The notes under the pieces are model-generated. The model was not told where the DNA came from, ran no database searches, and saw only the letters and a program-made list of their open reading frames with translations. A stretch of DNA of 64,000 nt, from positions 124,001 to 188,000 of the forward strand of contig NZ_JBNGOZ010000004.1 in assembly GCF_050589825.1 (NCBI RefSeq), given 5' to 3'. The stretch is from Carboxylicivirga longa. GTDB taxonomy: Bacteria; Bacteroidota; Bacteroidia; Bacteroidales; Marinilabiliaceae. Position numbers and translations under genes: made by a program. How positions within the stretch are numbered: the first letter of the stretch is position 1; every line of letters starts with the position of its first letter. Below, in pieces: positions 34,494-43,449 of the stretch.

Positions 34494-35246
34494 TCAGATA
34501 ATTGTGATGGCATCTTCCTCCACCCAGCCGATGGTGCCGTCGGCTATTTGAATCTCCTTCCAGTGACCCAGGGTACTGATAATTTCCACCTTAGTGCCTT
34601 CGTGCAGAATAAATATCTCTGTACCACTGGCATCGGGAGAACTCTTAACCGTTAGCGAAGGGCTAAATACAATGGCATGATTTCGAATCTCCAGCTTGCT
34701 TTTTTGTCGGCTGCTAAAAGTGAGGGTGATAAGGGTAGCGGCCAGCAGTCCAATGCCGAGGTAAAAACCTGCTTTCTTCAGGAATACTGACTTGGAGAAG
34801 AAGAAGAAAGCCGCCATCATCAGGGTAAGGATAAAGCAAGCGACACCAATAAAAGCCCAGGTATCTGAAGTGGTTTTATTGCGAAAATCGATGATCCACT
34901 TACTTAGAAAGAATGCATCTACCGTCTCAATTTTATCGGTGGTTTGTGAGTAGGCCAGCTCGAGATTGTAGCGTATATCCTTGTCATGAGGCTTTAGTAG
35001 CAGTGCCCGTTCGTAATGCAGAATGGCCTGTGCCAGCTCGCCATTCTTATAATAGGCATTGCCCAGGTTAAAGTACAAAGCACCACTTTCAAGTCCGGTG
35101 GATAATATCTCGTTATAGGCCTGTATGGCCGACTGAAAATCGCCATTACTATAATGCTGATTGGCTGCGGTAAAACGGTCGTCCTGTGCTTGGCTCACAC
35201 CAAAAGTCAGGCAGCAGACGAGTAGTATAATTAAGTGTTTCATCAT
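34494..35246 (-). CDS. batE: BatE: TPR and SH3-like domain membrane protein
   Basis: 250 residues. Signal peptide ending VSQAQ, then two or three TPR units (RFTAANQHYSNGDFQSAIQA, GALYFNLGNAYYKNGELAQA), two membrane helices near residues 125-170, and a C-terminal bacterial SH3-like domain (SLTVKSSPDASGTEIFILHE, ending GTIGWVEEDAITII). It is the last gene of the Bat (Bacteroides aerotolerance) operon, and its start overlaps the batD stop by one base. The biochemical role is unknown; SH3 domains often bind peptidoglycan. Confidence 0.88.
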   Translation of the reverse strand: MMKHLIILLVCCLTFGVSQAQDDRFTAANQHYSNGDFQSAIQAYNEILSTGLESGALYFNLGNAYYKNGELAQAILHYERALLLKPHDKDIRYNLELAYSQTTDKIETVDAFFLSKWIIDFRNKTTSDTWAFIGVACFILTLMMAAFFFFSKSVFLKKAGFYLGIGLLAATLITLTFSSRQKSKLEIRNHAIVFSPSLTVKSSPDASGTEIFILHEGTKVEIISTLGHWKEIQIADGTIGWVEEDAITII

Positions 35247-37060
35247 TAACGTTTTATCTGGTTTTCAAGTTGACTGATGGTGGCAATGGTTTGCTTGTAT
35301 AGCTTATCCATCTCACCGGTACCCGATGCCGGTGCATAACGGGCAAATTCGCAGGTGTCCAGGATACTCATAATCTCGTGGATTACTGTATCCGACACAT
35401 TTGACTGACTTAGTACCTCGCCCGCATTATCCTTCGACAGTTCGCTGAGTGGAAGGGATAGCTTATCACTCAAATAGCCCCATAGTGCTCGTAGAACTTC
35501 CTCATAAAAGGCCTCTTTTTCGCCTGTTTTTAAGAAGTGAGCCGCTTTTTTAAGTCGTTTGATGGCCACTTTATTGGCCTTCTTAGTTCTCATCAGCGTA
35601 GCATTGGCATTTTCTTTCATACGCTTTTGGTTGATGATGAACAAGAGAATGAAAAGGGACAGGGGCACAAGTAAAGACAAGTAAAAGCTGAGGCTGCCCA
35701 TAAAGAAGGTGCCGATGGGCTTCAGTTGTGTCTTATCTGTTTTGATAAAGCGGATGTCTTTCCCAATAAATTTCACATTCTCCTTGGTAACATTGGCGCG
35801 CACAATACCGCTTGTACCGGCTTGCTCACCCTCACCTTTTTCCACTGTAATAGTGATGGGATCCGATGCCTGTGTTTGATAACTGCCTTTGGCCGGATCG
35901 AAGTAGCTGAAGGTAATGGGGGCTATGGTGAAAGTACCGGCATGACGCGGGATCATCAGGTATTCGTAGGTCTTTGAACCCTTCATGCCCCGTGCAGTAT
36001 TGTTGATGTCGTTGTTTATTTTGGCATCGAAATCATCAAAATCGGCCGGGAACTTAATCTCCGGCTCCTCAATAAACTTATGGTTACCGGTTCCGCTGAC
36101 CACAACCGTTAGGGTAACGCCATCGTTAACACCTACTTGGGTTTTGTTAACCCTGGCTTCCATATTGAGCTGCCCTACGCCGCCGGTATAGCCTTTGGGG
36201 CGATTGCCGGGCAGTGGCTTTACCTGAATAGTGATGGGTTTTGACTTCACCCGCTTTTTCACCGTGCGATAATTCGACTCAAAGAAATCATCGAAAATAC
36301 TGCGGGAGCGGCTGCGAGCCACGCGCTGACGCACCATAAACTCTATTTCAGTGGGTTCAATTTCCAGGCGTCCGCTTTTTTGCGGAAAGAGAAGTTTCTG
36401 CTCGTAGACTCCCACGTTGTATGTGCGTCCTTTCACATTTTCCATGGTCCAGGAGATGCCTTCCTTCCCTTTTAATTCCTGCGTGATAAAAGCAGCCAGC
36501 TCGGGCTGCTTAATGTCCGAAAGACCATCGAGCTGCACTTTGGTGTATATTTTGGTGGTCAGCACCAGCGATTCGCCCTGGTAAACATTCTTTTTCGATG
36601 GTGTTACCGTGATAAACAGGTCATCATCATCGGGGGCACTGCCGCTTGCTTCAGTCGATTGATTGTGTGGGCGGGCATCGCCTTTCACCACTTTTATACT
36701 AATGGCATTGGATTCCACCTTTTTATCATCCACTTTTATAGTGGCGGGCGGTAGGGTGTACTGTCCTTCCTTTAATGCCTTTAGGATAAAGGTAAAAGTG
36801 TAGGAAGTTTCGCGAGATACCTGCCCGTTAATAATTGAGGTGCTGGTGGAGTAGGAGGTACTGGGACCCATCAGAATCTGAAAATCCTGCAGGGCTGGCA
36901 GTCGTATGTCGCTACCTTCCTTGTTAAGGGTATATACCAGCTGAAATTTATCGCCTACTGCCACTGCGGACTGGGCCCTACCGGTAAAGCTAACATCCTG
37001 TGCTTTGCCCGGTATCAGGCCGGCGGCAAATAGTAATATGGATAGAATAAAGAGTCGCAT
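35246..37060 (-). CDS. batD: BatD: large exported Bat-operon protein
   Basis: 604 residues. A signal peptide ends LIPGKAQ. The periplasmic part (about 20-440) consists of beta-sandwich repeats with the family pattern VAVGDKFQLVYTLNKEG and VYQGESLVLTTKIYTKVQL, a membrane helix lies at about 448-468 (FYLSLLVPLSLFILLFIIN), and a cytoplasmic helical tail follows with ALWGYLSDKLSLPLSELSKD. BatD proteins are thought to sit in an inner-membrane complex with BatA and BatB and to influence oxidative-stress tolerance and envelope function; no enzymatic activity is known. It overlaps batE by one base and follows batC after 33 bases. Confidence 0.9.
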   Translation of the reverse strand: MRLFILSILLFAAGLIPGKAQDVSFTGRAQSAVAVGDKFQLVYTLNKEGSDIRLPALQDFQILMGPSTSYSTSTSIINGQVSRETSYTFTFILKALKEGQYTLPPATIKVDDKKVESNAISIKVVKGDARPHNQSTEASGSAPDDDDLFITVTPSKKNVYQGESLVLTTKIYTKVQLDGLSDIKQPELAAFITQELKGKEGISWTMENVKGRTYNVGVYEQKLLFPQKSGRLEIEPTEIEFMVRQRVARSRSRSIFDDFFESNYRTVKKRVKSKPITIQVKPLPGNRPKGYTGGVGQLNMEARVNKTQVGVNDGVTLTVVVSGTGNHKFIEEPEIKFPADFDDFDAKINNDINNTARGMKGSKTYEYLMIPRHAGTFTIAPITFSYFDPAKGSYQTQASDPITITVEKGEGEQAGTSGIVRANVTKENVKFIGKDIRFIKTDKTQLKPIGTFFMGSLSFYLSLLVPLSLFILLFIINQKRMKENANATLMRTKKANKVAIKRLKKAAHFLKTGEKEAFYEEVLRALWGYLSDKLSLPLSELSKDNAGEVLSQSNVSDTVIHEIMSILDTCEFARYAPASGTGEMDKLYKQTIATISQLENQIKR

Positions 37061-37093
37061 ATTGTATGTTCATTTTTTGCAAAAATAGTACTT

Positions 37094-38059
37094 CTACCAG
37101 TTTTTCTCCTTTTTTGTTTGCTGAGCGGCACGCGCTTTTCGTAATTTCTCCTGCAGTTCGTTCTCATCCTGCTGAATAGCATTGAGCAAACGCTGTGCAT
37201 CTTCCTTCGACATTTGTTCGGGAGGTGTTTGCTGTTGTTGCTGCTGCTGATTTTGATTCTGCTTGGGAGGCTGCTCATCCTTGTCGGGCGTTCCATCGTT
37301 GTTGGAGTCCAGATCGCGATAATCAGGTGTGCCATCTTTATCAGTATCCTGCGGGTTCTGCGGATCCTGGCCGGCTTCCTGTTTATCAGGGCGTCCGTCA
37401 TTATCCGAGTCTTCATCCTGATAATCGGGTATTCCATCCTTATCGGTGTCCTGATTTTTATTGGGGCGTCCCTGGTTATCCTGTTGTTCCTTTTCATCGG
37501 GTATGCCATCGCCGTCAGAATCTTGTTGCTGTTGGTTTTGCTGTTGATTCTGGTTCTGATCCTGGTTCTGATTTTGCTGATCCTTGTTTTGATCTTTGTT
37601 CTGCTGCTGATCCTGATTTTTTTGTTGCTCCAGCATCTTCTGTACGGCAATCAGGTTATAGCGTGTGTCATGATCCTCGGGATTGTTGCGCAGGGCATTT
37701 TTATAGGCCTCCAGGCTTTCGGGTAGCTTTTGCATGGCAAAGTAGCTATTGCCCATGTTGTGATACACCTGTGCCAGACGCTCAGGGTCTTTTTCGGTTC
37801 CGGCTAATATCTGAAACTGATCCAGTGCTTCACCGTATTTCTCCTGCTTAAATAGTGCATCTCCCAGGTTAAACTGTGCCTCGAAGGAGTCACCTGCCTT
37901 ATCCAAGGCCTTGCGGTACTCAATCTCGGACTCCAGAAATGCTGAATCGGCAAAATGACTGTTGCCACTTCGAATAAACTTACGCTCATTCTGCGCCTCA
38001 ACGGTGAGTGCAGCGCTAAGTAAGGCAGCGAAAAGAAGTGTATATTTAATATTGATCAT
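37094..38059 (-). CDS. batC: BatC: TPR protein with calcium-binding-type Asp repeats
   Basis: 321 residues. A signal peptide ends VEAQ. TPR units fill about residues 25-140 (AQFNLGDALFKQEKYGEALD, VYHNMGNSYFAMQKLPESLE). Then comes a Gln/Asn/Asp low-complexity linker and four to five thrombospondin-type-3-like repeats of the form DxDxDGxPDxxD (DGDGIPDEKEQ, DKDGIPDYQDED, DNDGRPDKQE, DKDGTPDYRD, NNDGTPDKDE; about 175-270), which resemble calcium-binding Asp loops. A second Gln-rich linker precedes a helical end. Typical BatC proteins are TPR only, so the Asp repeats are an unusual elaboration. It lies 6 bases after batB. Confidence 0.87.
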   Translation of the reverse strand: MINIKYTLLFAALLSAALTVEAQNERKFIRSGNSHFADSAFLESEIEYRKALDKAGDSFEAQFNLGDALFKQEKYGEALDQFQILAGTEKDPERLAQVYHNMGNSYFAMQKLPESLEAYKNALRNNPEDHDTRYNLIAVQKMLEQQKNQDQQQNKDQNKDQQNQNQDQNQNQQQNQQQQDSDGDGIPDEKEQQDNQGRPNKNQDTDKDGIPDYQDEDSDNDGRPDKQEAGQDPQNPQDTDKDGTPDYRDLDSNNDGTPDKDEQPPKQNQNQQQQQQQTPPEQMSKEDAQRLLNAIQQDENELQEKLRKARAAQQTKKEKNW

Positions 38060-38065
38060 AGCTAC

Positions 38066-39115
38066 TTATTCTTTTTCGTTTTTCACCTCAAAAATATTGA
38101 TGTGCTTCAATCGACGGTTTTTGCGCTCCAGTATTAAGAACTCTGCGATAATAAGCAAGAGCGCCAGTGCAGCAAAATATTGAAACTGATCGTCGTAATC
38201 GGTATATACCTTGGCTTCCAGCTCAGACTTTTCCAGCTGGCTCAATTCGTCCACCAAGTTATTGATGCCGTTGCGTATGTTGTTGGCCGGAATGTAGGCA
38301 CCATTGGCCGTGATGGCTACTTTCTGCAAGGTGGCCTCATCCAGTTTGGAAATCACCACATTGCCGTTACGGTCTTTCATGAAATCATTGCTGCGACCGC
38401 CGGCTACCGGGATTGGCGCTCCCTTGGGCAGCCCCATTCCTACGGTATAAATTTTAATGTTATTCTCGGCTGCCATCTGTGCTGCTGTTATGGGGTCGTC
38501 CTCATGGTTCTCACCATCGGTAATGACAATAATGGCACGGTTCACATCTTCCTGGTCGGTAAACGACTGTATTCCTTTGTGGATAGCTGCTCCAATGGCC
38601 GTTCCCTGCGTACCTACTATATCGGTATTAATGGAGTTGAGAAACATCTTGGCCGATGGGTAGTCGGTGGTGATGGGTAGCTGTACATAAGCCTCGCCGG
38701 CAAATACGATAAAGCCCACGCGATCGTTATGCAGTTTATCGATAAGTCGGGATATAGCGCGTTTGGCGCGCTCCAGGCGGTTGGGCTCTATGTCCTGCGC
38801 CATCATACTGTTGGACACGTCCAGTGCGACAATTAGCTCAATACCTTTTCGCTTAACAGTCTGTAGCTTACTGCCATACTGAGGCCCGGCAATGGTGAGT
38901 ATCAGCATTACAAACGCCACCAGCAGTATATAAAACTTTATGGTAGGCCGCTTGAAAGACACATTGGGCATCAGTTCATTGAGTAGCTCGGTGTTGCCAA
39001 ATTCAGCCAGTGCCTTCTTGCGTCGTCGCGCCAGAAACAAATGGATAAAGGCCAGTGCCGGTATCAGCAAAAGCAGAAATAAAGCATCCGGATGTTCAAA
39101 CCTGAATATATTCAT
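38066..39115 (-). CDS. batB: BatB: von Willebrand factor A domain membrane protein
   Basis: 349 residues. Two N-terminal membrane helices (about 8-25 and 55-75), a VWA domain with a complete MIDAS motif DVSNS followed by MMAQDIEPNRLERAKRAI, and a C-terminal membrane helix (FAALALLLIIAEFLIL). BatA and BatB are paralogues that probably interact through their metal sites in the membrane. It lies 6 bases before batC and 28 bases after batA. The mechanism is unknown. Confidence 0.92.
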   Translation of the reverse strand: MNIFRFEHPDALFLLLLIPALAFIHLFLARRRKKALAEFGNTELLNELMPNVSFKRPTIKFYILLVAFVMLILTIAGPQYGSKLQTVKRKGIELIVALDVSNSMMAQDIEPNRLERAKRAISRLIDKLHNDRVGFIVFAGEAYVQLPITTDYPSAKMFLNSINTDIVGTQGTAIGAAIHKGIQSFTDQEDVNRAIIVITDGENHEDDPITAAQMAAENNIKIYTVGMGLPKGAPIPVAGGRSNDFMKDRNGNVVISKLDEATLQKVAITANGAYIPANNIRNGINNLVDELSQLEKSELEAKVYTDYDDQFQYFAALALLLIIAEFLILERKNRRLKHINIFEVKNEKE

Positions 39116-39143
39116 TTTACTATTTTCTTTTCAACAATTATCA

Positions 39144-40139
39144 CTAGGGTAAATTACGGAATACTGTGCTTCTCAGGAATATCTCCATCATCAGGAAGAG
39201 GCCGGCAAAAGCTGCGAACCACCAATATTCCTCTTTACGTTTGGTGTATTCGCGCACTTCGATGCGCGTTTTCTCCAGTTGGTCAATCTCCTCATAGATC
39301 TCCGTTAATTTCTGCTCGTCAGTGGCTCTGAAATATTTACCATCGGTCATATCGGCAATGCCCTGCAGTAACTCTTCATCAATGTTAACTTCCACCTGCT
39401 GATATTGTTTGCCAAACACTGTTTGCATGGGATAGGGTGCCATGCCGTTGGTGCCTACGCCAATGGTATACACGCGTACACCAAAGGTTTTAGCAATTTC
39501 AGCGGCTGTCATGGGTGCTATTTCGCCCCGGTTATTTTCTCCGTCGGTGAGCAGGATAATGACCTTGCTTTTTGCCTGACTGTCCTTGATGCGCTGCACG
39601 GCAGTGGCCAGCCCCATACCAATGGCTGTCCCGTCTTCCAAAAGGCCGGGCTGAATATCCTTAAACAGGTTTTGCAATACCTGATGGTCAGTGGTTAGTG
39701 GGCACTGCGTAAAGCTCTCGGCTGCATATATCACCAGACCGATTTTATCGTTGGGACGCCCTTTAATAAAGTCGGCAGCCACCACTTTAGCAGCCTCCAG
39801 ACGATTGGGCTTAAAGTCCTCGGCCATCATACTGCCCGAAATATCCAGCGCCATTACAATGTCAATACCTTCGATATTTTCATCTCGAAAGCTATTGCTC
39901 GACTGGGGGCGTGCCAACACGGTAATGAGCAGAATGATGCTGATTACACGAAAGGCAAAGAGAAGGTGCCTGAGGTACACCTTTTTGGAAACAGGTGCCT
40001 GTGCAAAACCGCGCAGGGTGGATATTTTAAGCGATGCCTGCATGCTTTTCTGCTTCCACACATACCAGGCAATATAGGCTGGCACAATTAGCAGGAGCCA
40101 GAAAAAATAAGGCTGCGTAAATGTTATATCGTTGATCAT
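39144..40139 (-). CDS. batA: BatA: von Willebrand factor A domain membrane protein
   Basis: 331 residues with the same layout as BatB: N-terminal membrane helices, MIDAS motif DISGS followed by MMAEDFKPNRLEAAKVVA, the second MIDAS Thr region ILLTDGENNRGEIAP, and a C-terminal helix (WWFAAFAGLFLMMEIFL). It anchors the Bat complex in the cytoplasmic membrane. It begins 14 bases after the preceding BatD-like gene. Confidence 0.93.
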   Translation of the reverse strand: MINDITFTQPYFFWLLLIVPAYIAWYVWKQKSMQASLKISTLRGFAQAPVSKKVYLRHLLFAFRVISIILLITVLARPQSSNSFRDENIEGIDIVMALDISGSMMAEDFKPNRLEAAKVVAADFIKGRPNDKIGLVIYAAESFTQCPLTTDHQVLQNLFKDIQPGLLEDGTAIGMGLATAVQRIKDSQAKSKVIILLTDGENNRGEIAPMTAAEIAKTFGVRVYTIGVGTNGMAPYPMQTVFGKQYQQVEVNIDEELLQGIADMTDGKYFRATDEQKLTEIYEEIDQLEKTRIEVREYTKRKEEYWWFAAFAGLFLMMEIFLRSTVFRNLP

Positions 40140-40153
40140 TGCTTGCTCTCGTT

Positions 40154-41176
40154 TTAGTCTTTTACTGTCGCTTGTTCTTCCTCTTTTTGAAGCAGGGCTT
40201 CTTTCTCTTCCTCAAGGGATTTTATAGCCTCTTCCTTTGTTTGATTCACAAAGAAATAGGCATTAATCATGCTAAGGTCATTTTCGTCGGGCAGGGGCTC
40301 ATGCTTGGCAAATTTCACCAGGTCGGCCGTACTCAGCAGCTGTTGCAGGTTATCGAGCGACTGTCGGCCGCCTACTTCAACTCCTTTAAAAGCCTCCATA
40401 ATCTCATCGGTGGTCTGTTCCATGGCCCGTATCTCAAAACGCTCCTCTATATAGCGGCGCAGTGTGTCGGTAATGCCCGAGTAATATTCTTTCACCCGGT
40501 GGTGTTGCCATAGCTTCTCCTGCTTTATCTGATCCAGCGCCTCCAGTGCCTTGACGTGAGGCGGAATATAAGGCTCTTCCTTAGTGAACAGCTTCACCGG
40601 CACTTCTTTGCCATAATATTTCAGGATGATAAAAGTGATGATCCCGGCCAGCAGCAGGATACCCAGCACCCACGGCAGATATTTGTACAGCTCCGACAGG
40701 TGAAAAGGTGTATCCATGGGTTGCTTAATGTCTATAATGCCATTTTGTGGATTTACCTCTTCAAAGGGGTTGGCCACCATCAACGCCATGGGCTCTGTTT
40801 GTATGTCAGCGCCCAGTTTTGCTGTTGCCTCCTCAAACACTATGGGCGGAATGTAATGCAAACCACTGTCGAAAGAGGTGATGCGGAAGCGCTGCTCGAT
40901 AAGTAGTCTTCCGTTATCGCGGTTGATGGTGTCTGGCTCGCTAAAATCTACGATCTCAATGCTTTTGGTGATCGTGTCGGTCAGCAATGGAAAGGCCAAG
41001 TCGACATCTTGCGGCTGACTCAGCTGCAGGAGAAGGTCAATCTGTCCGCCGATAAATATAACGCTTGAATCCATGCTTGCTGAGGCTGTTACGTTTTGTG
41101 CCCGGGCAGCCGTACTGCCCAGGAGTGCCATTAACAAGGCCAGCAGCATGTAATATTTATGTCTAATACTCTTCAT
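40154..41176 (-). CDS. BatD-like single-pass membrane protein of the moxR-bat operon
   Basis: 340 residues. A signal peptide ends ARAQ. A periplasmic beta-rich domain (about 25-160) carries VFIGGQIDLLLQLSQPQDVD, similar to the start of BatD domains. A membrane helix lies near 168-190 (LPWVLGILLLAGIITFIILK), followed by a cytoplasmic helical domain (YYSGITDTLRRYIEERF, TTDEIMEAFKGV) and a charged Glu-rich coiled tail. It sits between DUF58 and batA, where Bacteroidota operons commonly encode such a protein. The function is unknown, but a place in the Bat membrane complex is likely. Confidence 0.8.
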   Translation of the reverse strand: MKSIRHKYYMLLALLMALLGSTAARAQNVTASASMDSSVIFIGGQIDLLLQLSQPQDVDLAFPLLTDTITKSIEIVDFSEPDTINRDNGRLLIEQRFRITSFDSGLHYIPPIVFEEATAKLGADIQTEPMALMVANPFEEVNPQNGIIDIKQPMDTPFHLSELYKYLPWVLGILLLAGIITFIILKYYGKEVPVKLFTKEEPYIPPHVKALEALDQIKQEKLWQHHRVKEYYSGITDTLRRYIEERFEIRAMEQTTDEIMEAFKGVEVGGRQSLDNLQQLLSTADLVKFAKHEPLPDENDLSMINAYFFVNQTKEEAIKSLEEEKEALLQKEEEQATVKD

Positions 41177-42043
41177 CTAAATACGTTTTTTAAACAAGGC
41201 GATCAATGCTTTCACATAGTCCTCATCGGTGCGCACCGATACGTTATCCACTCCACACTTGCTAAAAAGGGTGCGCGTTTCCGCATCGGTTTGTAGCCAC
41301 CACTTACGGTAGGCCTCCCGCACCACTTTATTGGATGTGTCGGCCCAATGGTACTGTCCTGTTTCGGCATCTTTCAGTTTAATCATGCCAATGGAAGGAA
41401 GTTCTGTTTCGCGCTGGTCGTATACCTTCAGCGCCACCACATCGTGCTTTTGGTTGGCAATCTTCAGGGCATCCTCAAAGTTATCATCAATAAAATCGGA
41501 GATGATAAAGGCAGTACAACGCTTTTTAATGGCGTTGGTAAGGTACTTCAGCGCTTCCGATATATTGGTCTCGCGGTGCCCCGGTGTGAAGGTGATAAAC
41601 TCTCGTATTATATGCAGTATATGCTTACGCCCTTTCTTGGGTGGGATAAATTTTTCTATCCGGTCGCTGAAAAAGATAACCCCAATCTTATCATTATTCT
41701 GAATGGCTGAGAATGCCAACACGGCGGCAATCTCTGTAATTACATTCTTTTTGGATTTGAAGGAGGTACCAAACTCGCGCGATCCAGATACATCAATCAT
41801 TAAGAGCACCGTCAGCTCACGCTCCTCCTCAAACACCTTAATGTAGGGATGATTAAAACGTGCTGTTACATTCCAGTCGATATTACGGATGTCGTCGCCA
41901 TACTGATACTCGCGCACCTCGCTAAAGGTCATACCGCGCCCTTTAAACGCCGAGTGATACTCGCCGGCAAAAATATTGGCCGACAAGCCCCGGGTTTTTA
42001 TCTCTATCTGACGTACCTTTTTTAATAAATCAGTTGCTTCCAA
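41177..42043 (-). CDS. DUF58 domain protein of the moxR-bat operon
   Basis: 288 residues, cytosolic. The DUF58 core is clear: GEYHSAFKGRGMTFSEVREY, YGDDIRNIDWNVTAR, then a VWA-like part with LLMIDVSGSREFGTS containing a DxSxS motif. DUF58 proteins are nearly always encoded beside MoxR ATPases and VWA proteins and probably act as adaptors between them. The next gene begins directly after its stop; moxR ends 80 bases upstream. Confidence 0.93.
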   Translation of the reverse strand: MEATDLLKKVRQIEIKTRGLSANIFAGEYHSAFKGRGMTFSEVREYQYGDDIRNIDWNVTARFNHPYIKVFEEERELTVLLMIDVSGSREFGTSFKSKKNVITEIAAVLAFSAIQNNDKIGVIFFSDRIEKFIPPKKGRKHILHIIREFITFTPGHRETNISEALKYLTNAIKKRCTAFIISDFIDDNFEDALKIANQKHDVVALKVYDQRETELPSIGMIKLKDAETGQYHWADTSNKVVREAYRKWWLQTDAETRTLFSKCGVDNVSVRTDEDYVKALIALFKKRI

Positions 42044-42123
42044 TCTAATAGGTTTAGATGTTATACAAAATATTTGTTTGTAAAAGGAAGCTAATAGCTT
42101 TTAGCTAATAGCCAACAGCTTAA

Positions 42124-43119
42124 TTAAGGCACTTCAACCTGGTTAAGGATTTCGCTGATGATCTCTTCCGATGTAATATTGTTGGCCTCCGCTTCGTAAG
42201 AAAGGCCTATGCGATGGCGCAGAATATCGTGACAGATGGCTCTCACATCTTCGGGAATTACATAGCCACGACGCTTGATAAAGGCGTAGGCCTTGGAAGC
42301 CATAGACAGGCTGATACTGGCACGGGGTGAGGCACCGTATGAGATCATGTCTTTAAATTTTTCCAGGCCATATTGCTCGGGATAGCGGGTGGCAAAAGTG
42401 ATGTCCACAATGTACTTCTCAATTTTTTCATCCATATACACATCCTTCACCACCTTGCGGGCACGGATGATATCATCGGGTTTGAGTATTGTAGATGCTT
42501 TGGGGAAGGTCTTAGCCAGGTTATGACGAATAATCATTTGTTCCTCTTCCTTCTTGGGATAATCAAGCACCAGCTTTAACATGAAACGGTCTACCTGTGC
42601 TTCGGGAAGTGGATAAGTACCCTCTTGTTCAATGGGGTTTTGTGTGGCCATTACCAGGAAAGGCTCTTCCAGCGGATAGGTTTTTTCGCCAATGGTCACC
42701 TGACGCTCCTGCATGGCTTCGAGCAGGGCGCTCTGCACCTTAGCAGGGGCACGGTTAATCTCATCGGCCAGCACGAAGTTGGTGAAGATAGGTCCTTGCT
42801 TTACAATAAACTCTTCTTTTTTCTGACTGTAAATCATGGTACCCAAGAGGTCGGCAGGTAAAAGGTCGGGCGTAAACTGTATGCGCGAAAATTTAGCATC
42901 GACAATGGTGGCCAGGGTGTTTATGGCAAGGGTCTTGGCCAGTCCGGGAACCCCCTCCAGTAAGATGTGACCATCGGAAAGTAAGCCAATTAGCAGGCCT
43001 TCCACCAGGTGTTTCTGACCCACAATTACTTTGTTCATCTCCAGGGTGAGTAAATCAACAAAAGAGCTCTCTTCCTTAATGCGTTCGTTAATCGCTTTTA
43101 TATCTACGGATTGTTCCAT
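42124..43119 (-). CDS. moxR: MoxR-family AAA+ ATPase
   Basis: 331 residues. It has Walker A GVPGLAKT, Walker B VLADEINRAPAKVQSAL, sensor 1 MATQNPIEQEGTYPLPEAQ, and the arginine finger region DRFMLK. MoxR ATPases work as chaperones with VWA-domain partners, here DUF58, BatA and BatB. It is the first gene of the minus-strand operon running through batE. No consensus promoter was identified in the 330 bases upstream. Confidence 0.96.
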   Translation of the reverse strand: MEQSVDIKAINERIKEESSFVDLLTLEMNKVIVGQKHLVEGLLIGLLSDGHILLEGVPGLAKTLAINTLATIVDAKFSRIQFTPDLLPADLLGTMIYSQKKEEFIVKQGPIFTNFVLADEINRAPAKVQSALLEAMQERQVTIGEKTYPLEEPFLVMATQNPIEQEGTYPLPEAQVDRFMLKLVLDYPKKEEEQMIIRHNLAKTFPKASTILKPDDIIRARKVVKDVYMDEKIEKYIVDITFATRYPEQYGLEKFKDMISYGASPRASISLSMASKAYAFIKRRGYVIPEDVRAICHDILRHRIGLSYEAEANNITSEEIISEILNQVEVP

Positions 43120-43449
43120 GATTATTGTTTTATTATTTTATATTTTTTCCTCTGTTAATTGTAATTCGTGTATTTCAAATAAACACAATATTCGCTTATG
43201 GGAATATTTTCTATTCGTTAATATTTGTTAAGCAGTCCGTATTTTAACCTATCCTTAACTTCTAATTTTTCGCTTTTGCAAGGCTTCACCAGTGATCTAT
43301 TTAAGGGCACTGACAACAAAAATAACAGGATTTTAGGACTATCCACATGTTATCACCCTTGTTTTACCGCCTGTGCGTTCTCATTTACGCTTATGATTGG
43401 CATTTTAAGAAAATATTAACACTTTTGACAGTAATAAAAACAATTTGTA
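43120..43449. other. Divergent intergenic region between moxR and the PHP phosphatase gene
   Basis: AT-rich, 330 bases. It must hold the promoters of both divergent units, but no good TTG-N20-TAnnTTTG match was found on either strand. A single DnaA-box-like CTATCCACA lies at 43339-43347 and is probably fortuitous. Confidence 0.5.

Noticed and set aside
37195..37851. Long plus-strand frames of hydrophobic or low-complexity sequence
   Set aside because: Antisense to the Gln/Asp-rich repeats of batC; the Leu/Ile-rich translation is a by-product of the opposite-strand codons.
43339..43347. DnaA-box-like CTATCCACA as sign of a replication origin
   Set aside because: A single imperfect box without a cluster, dnaA/dnaN genes or AT-rich unwinding repeats.
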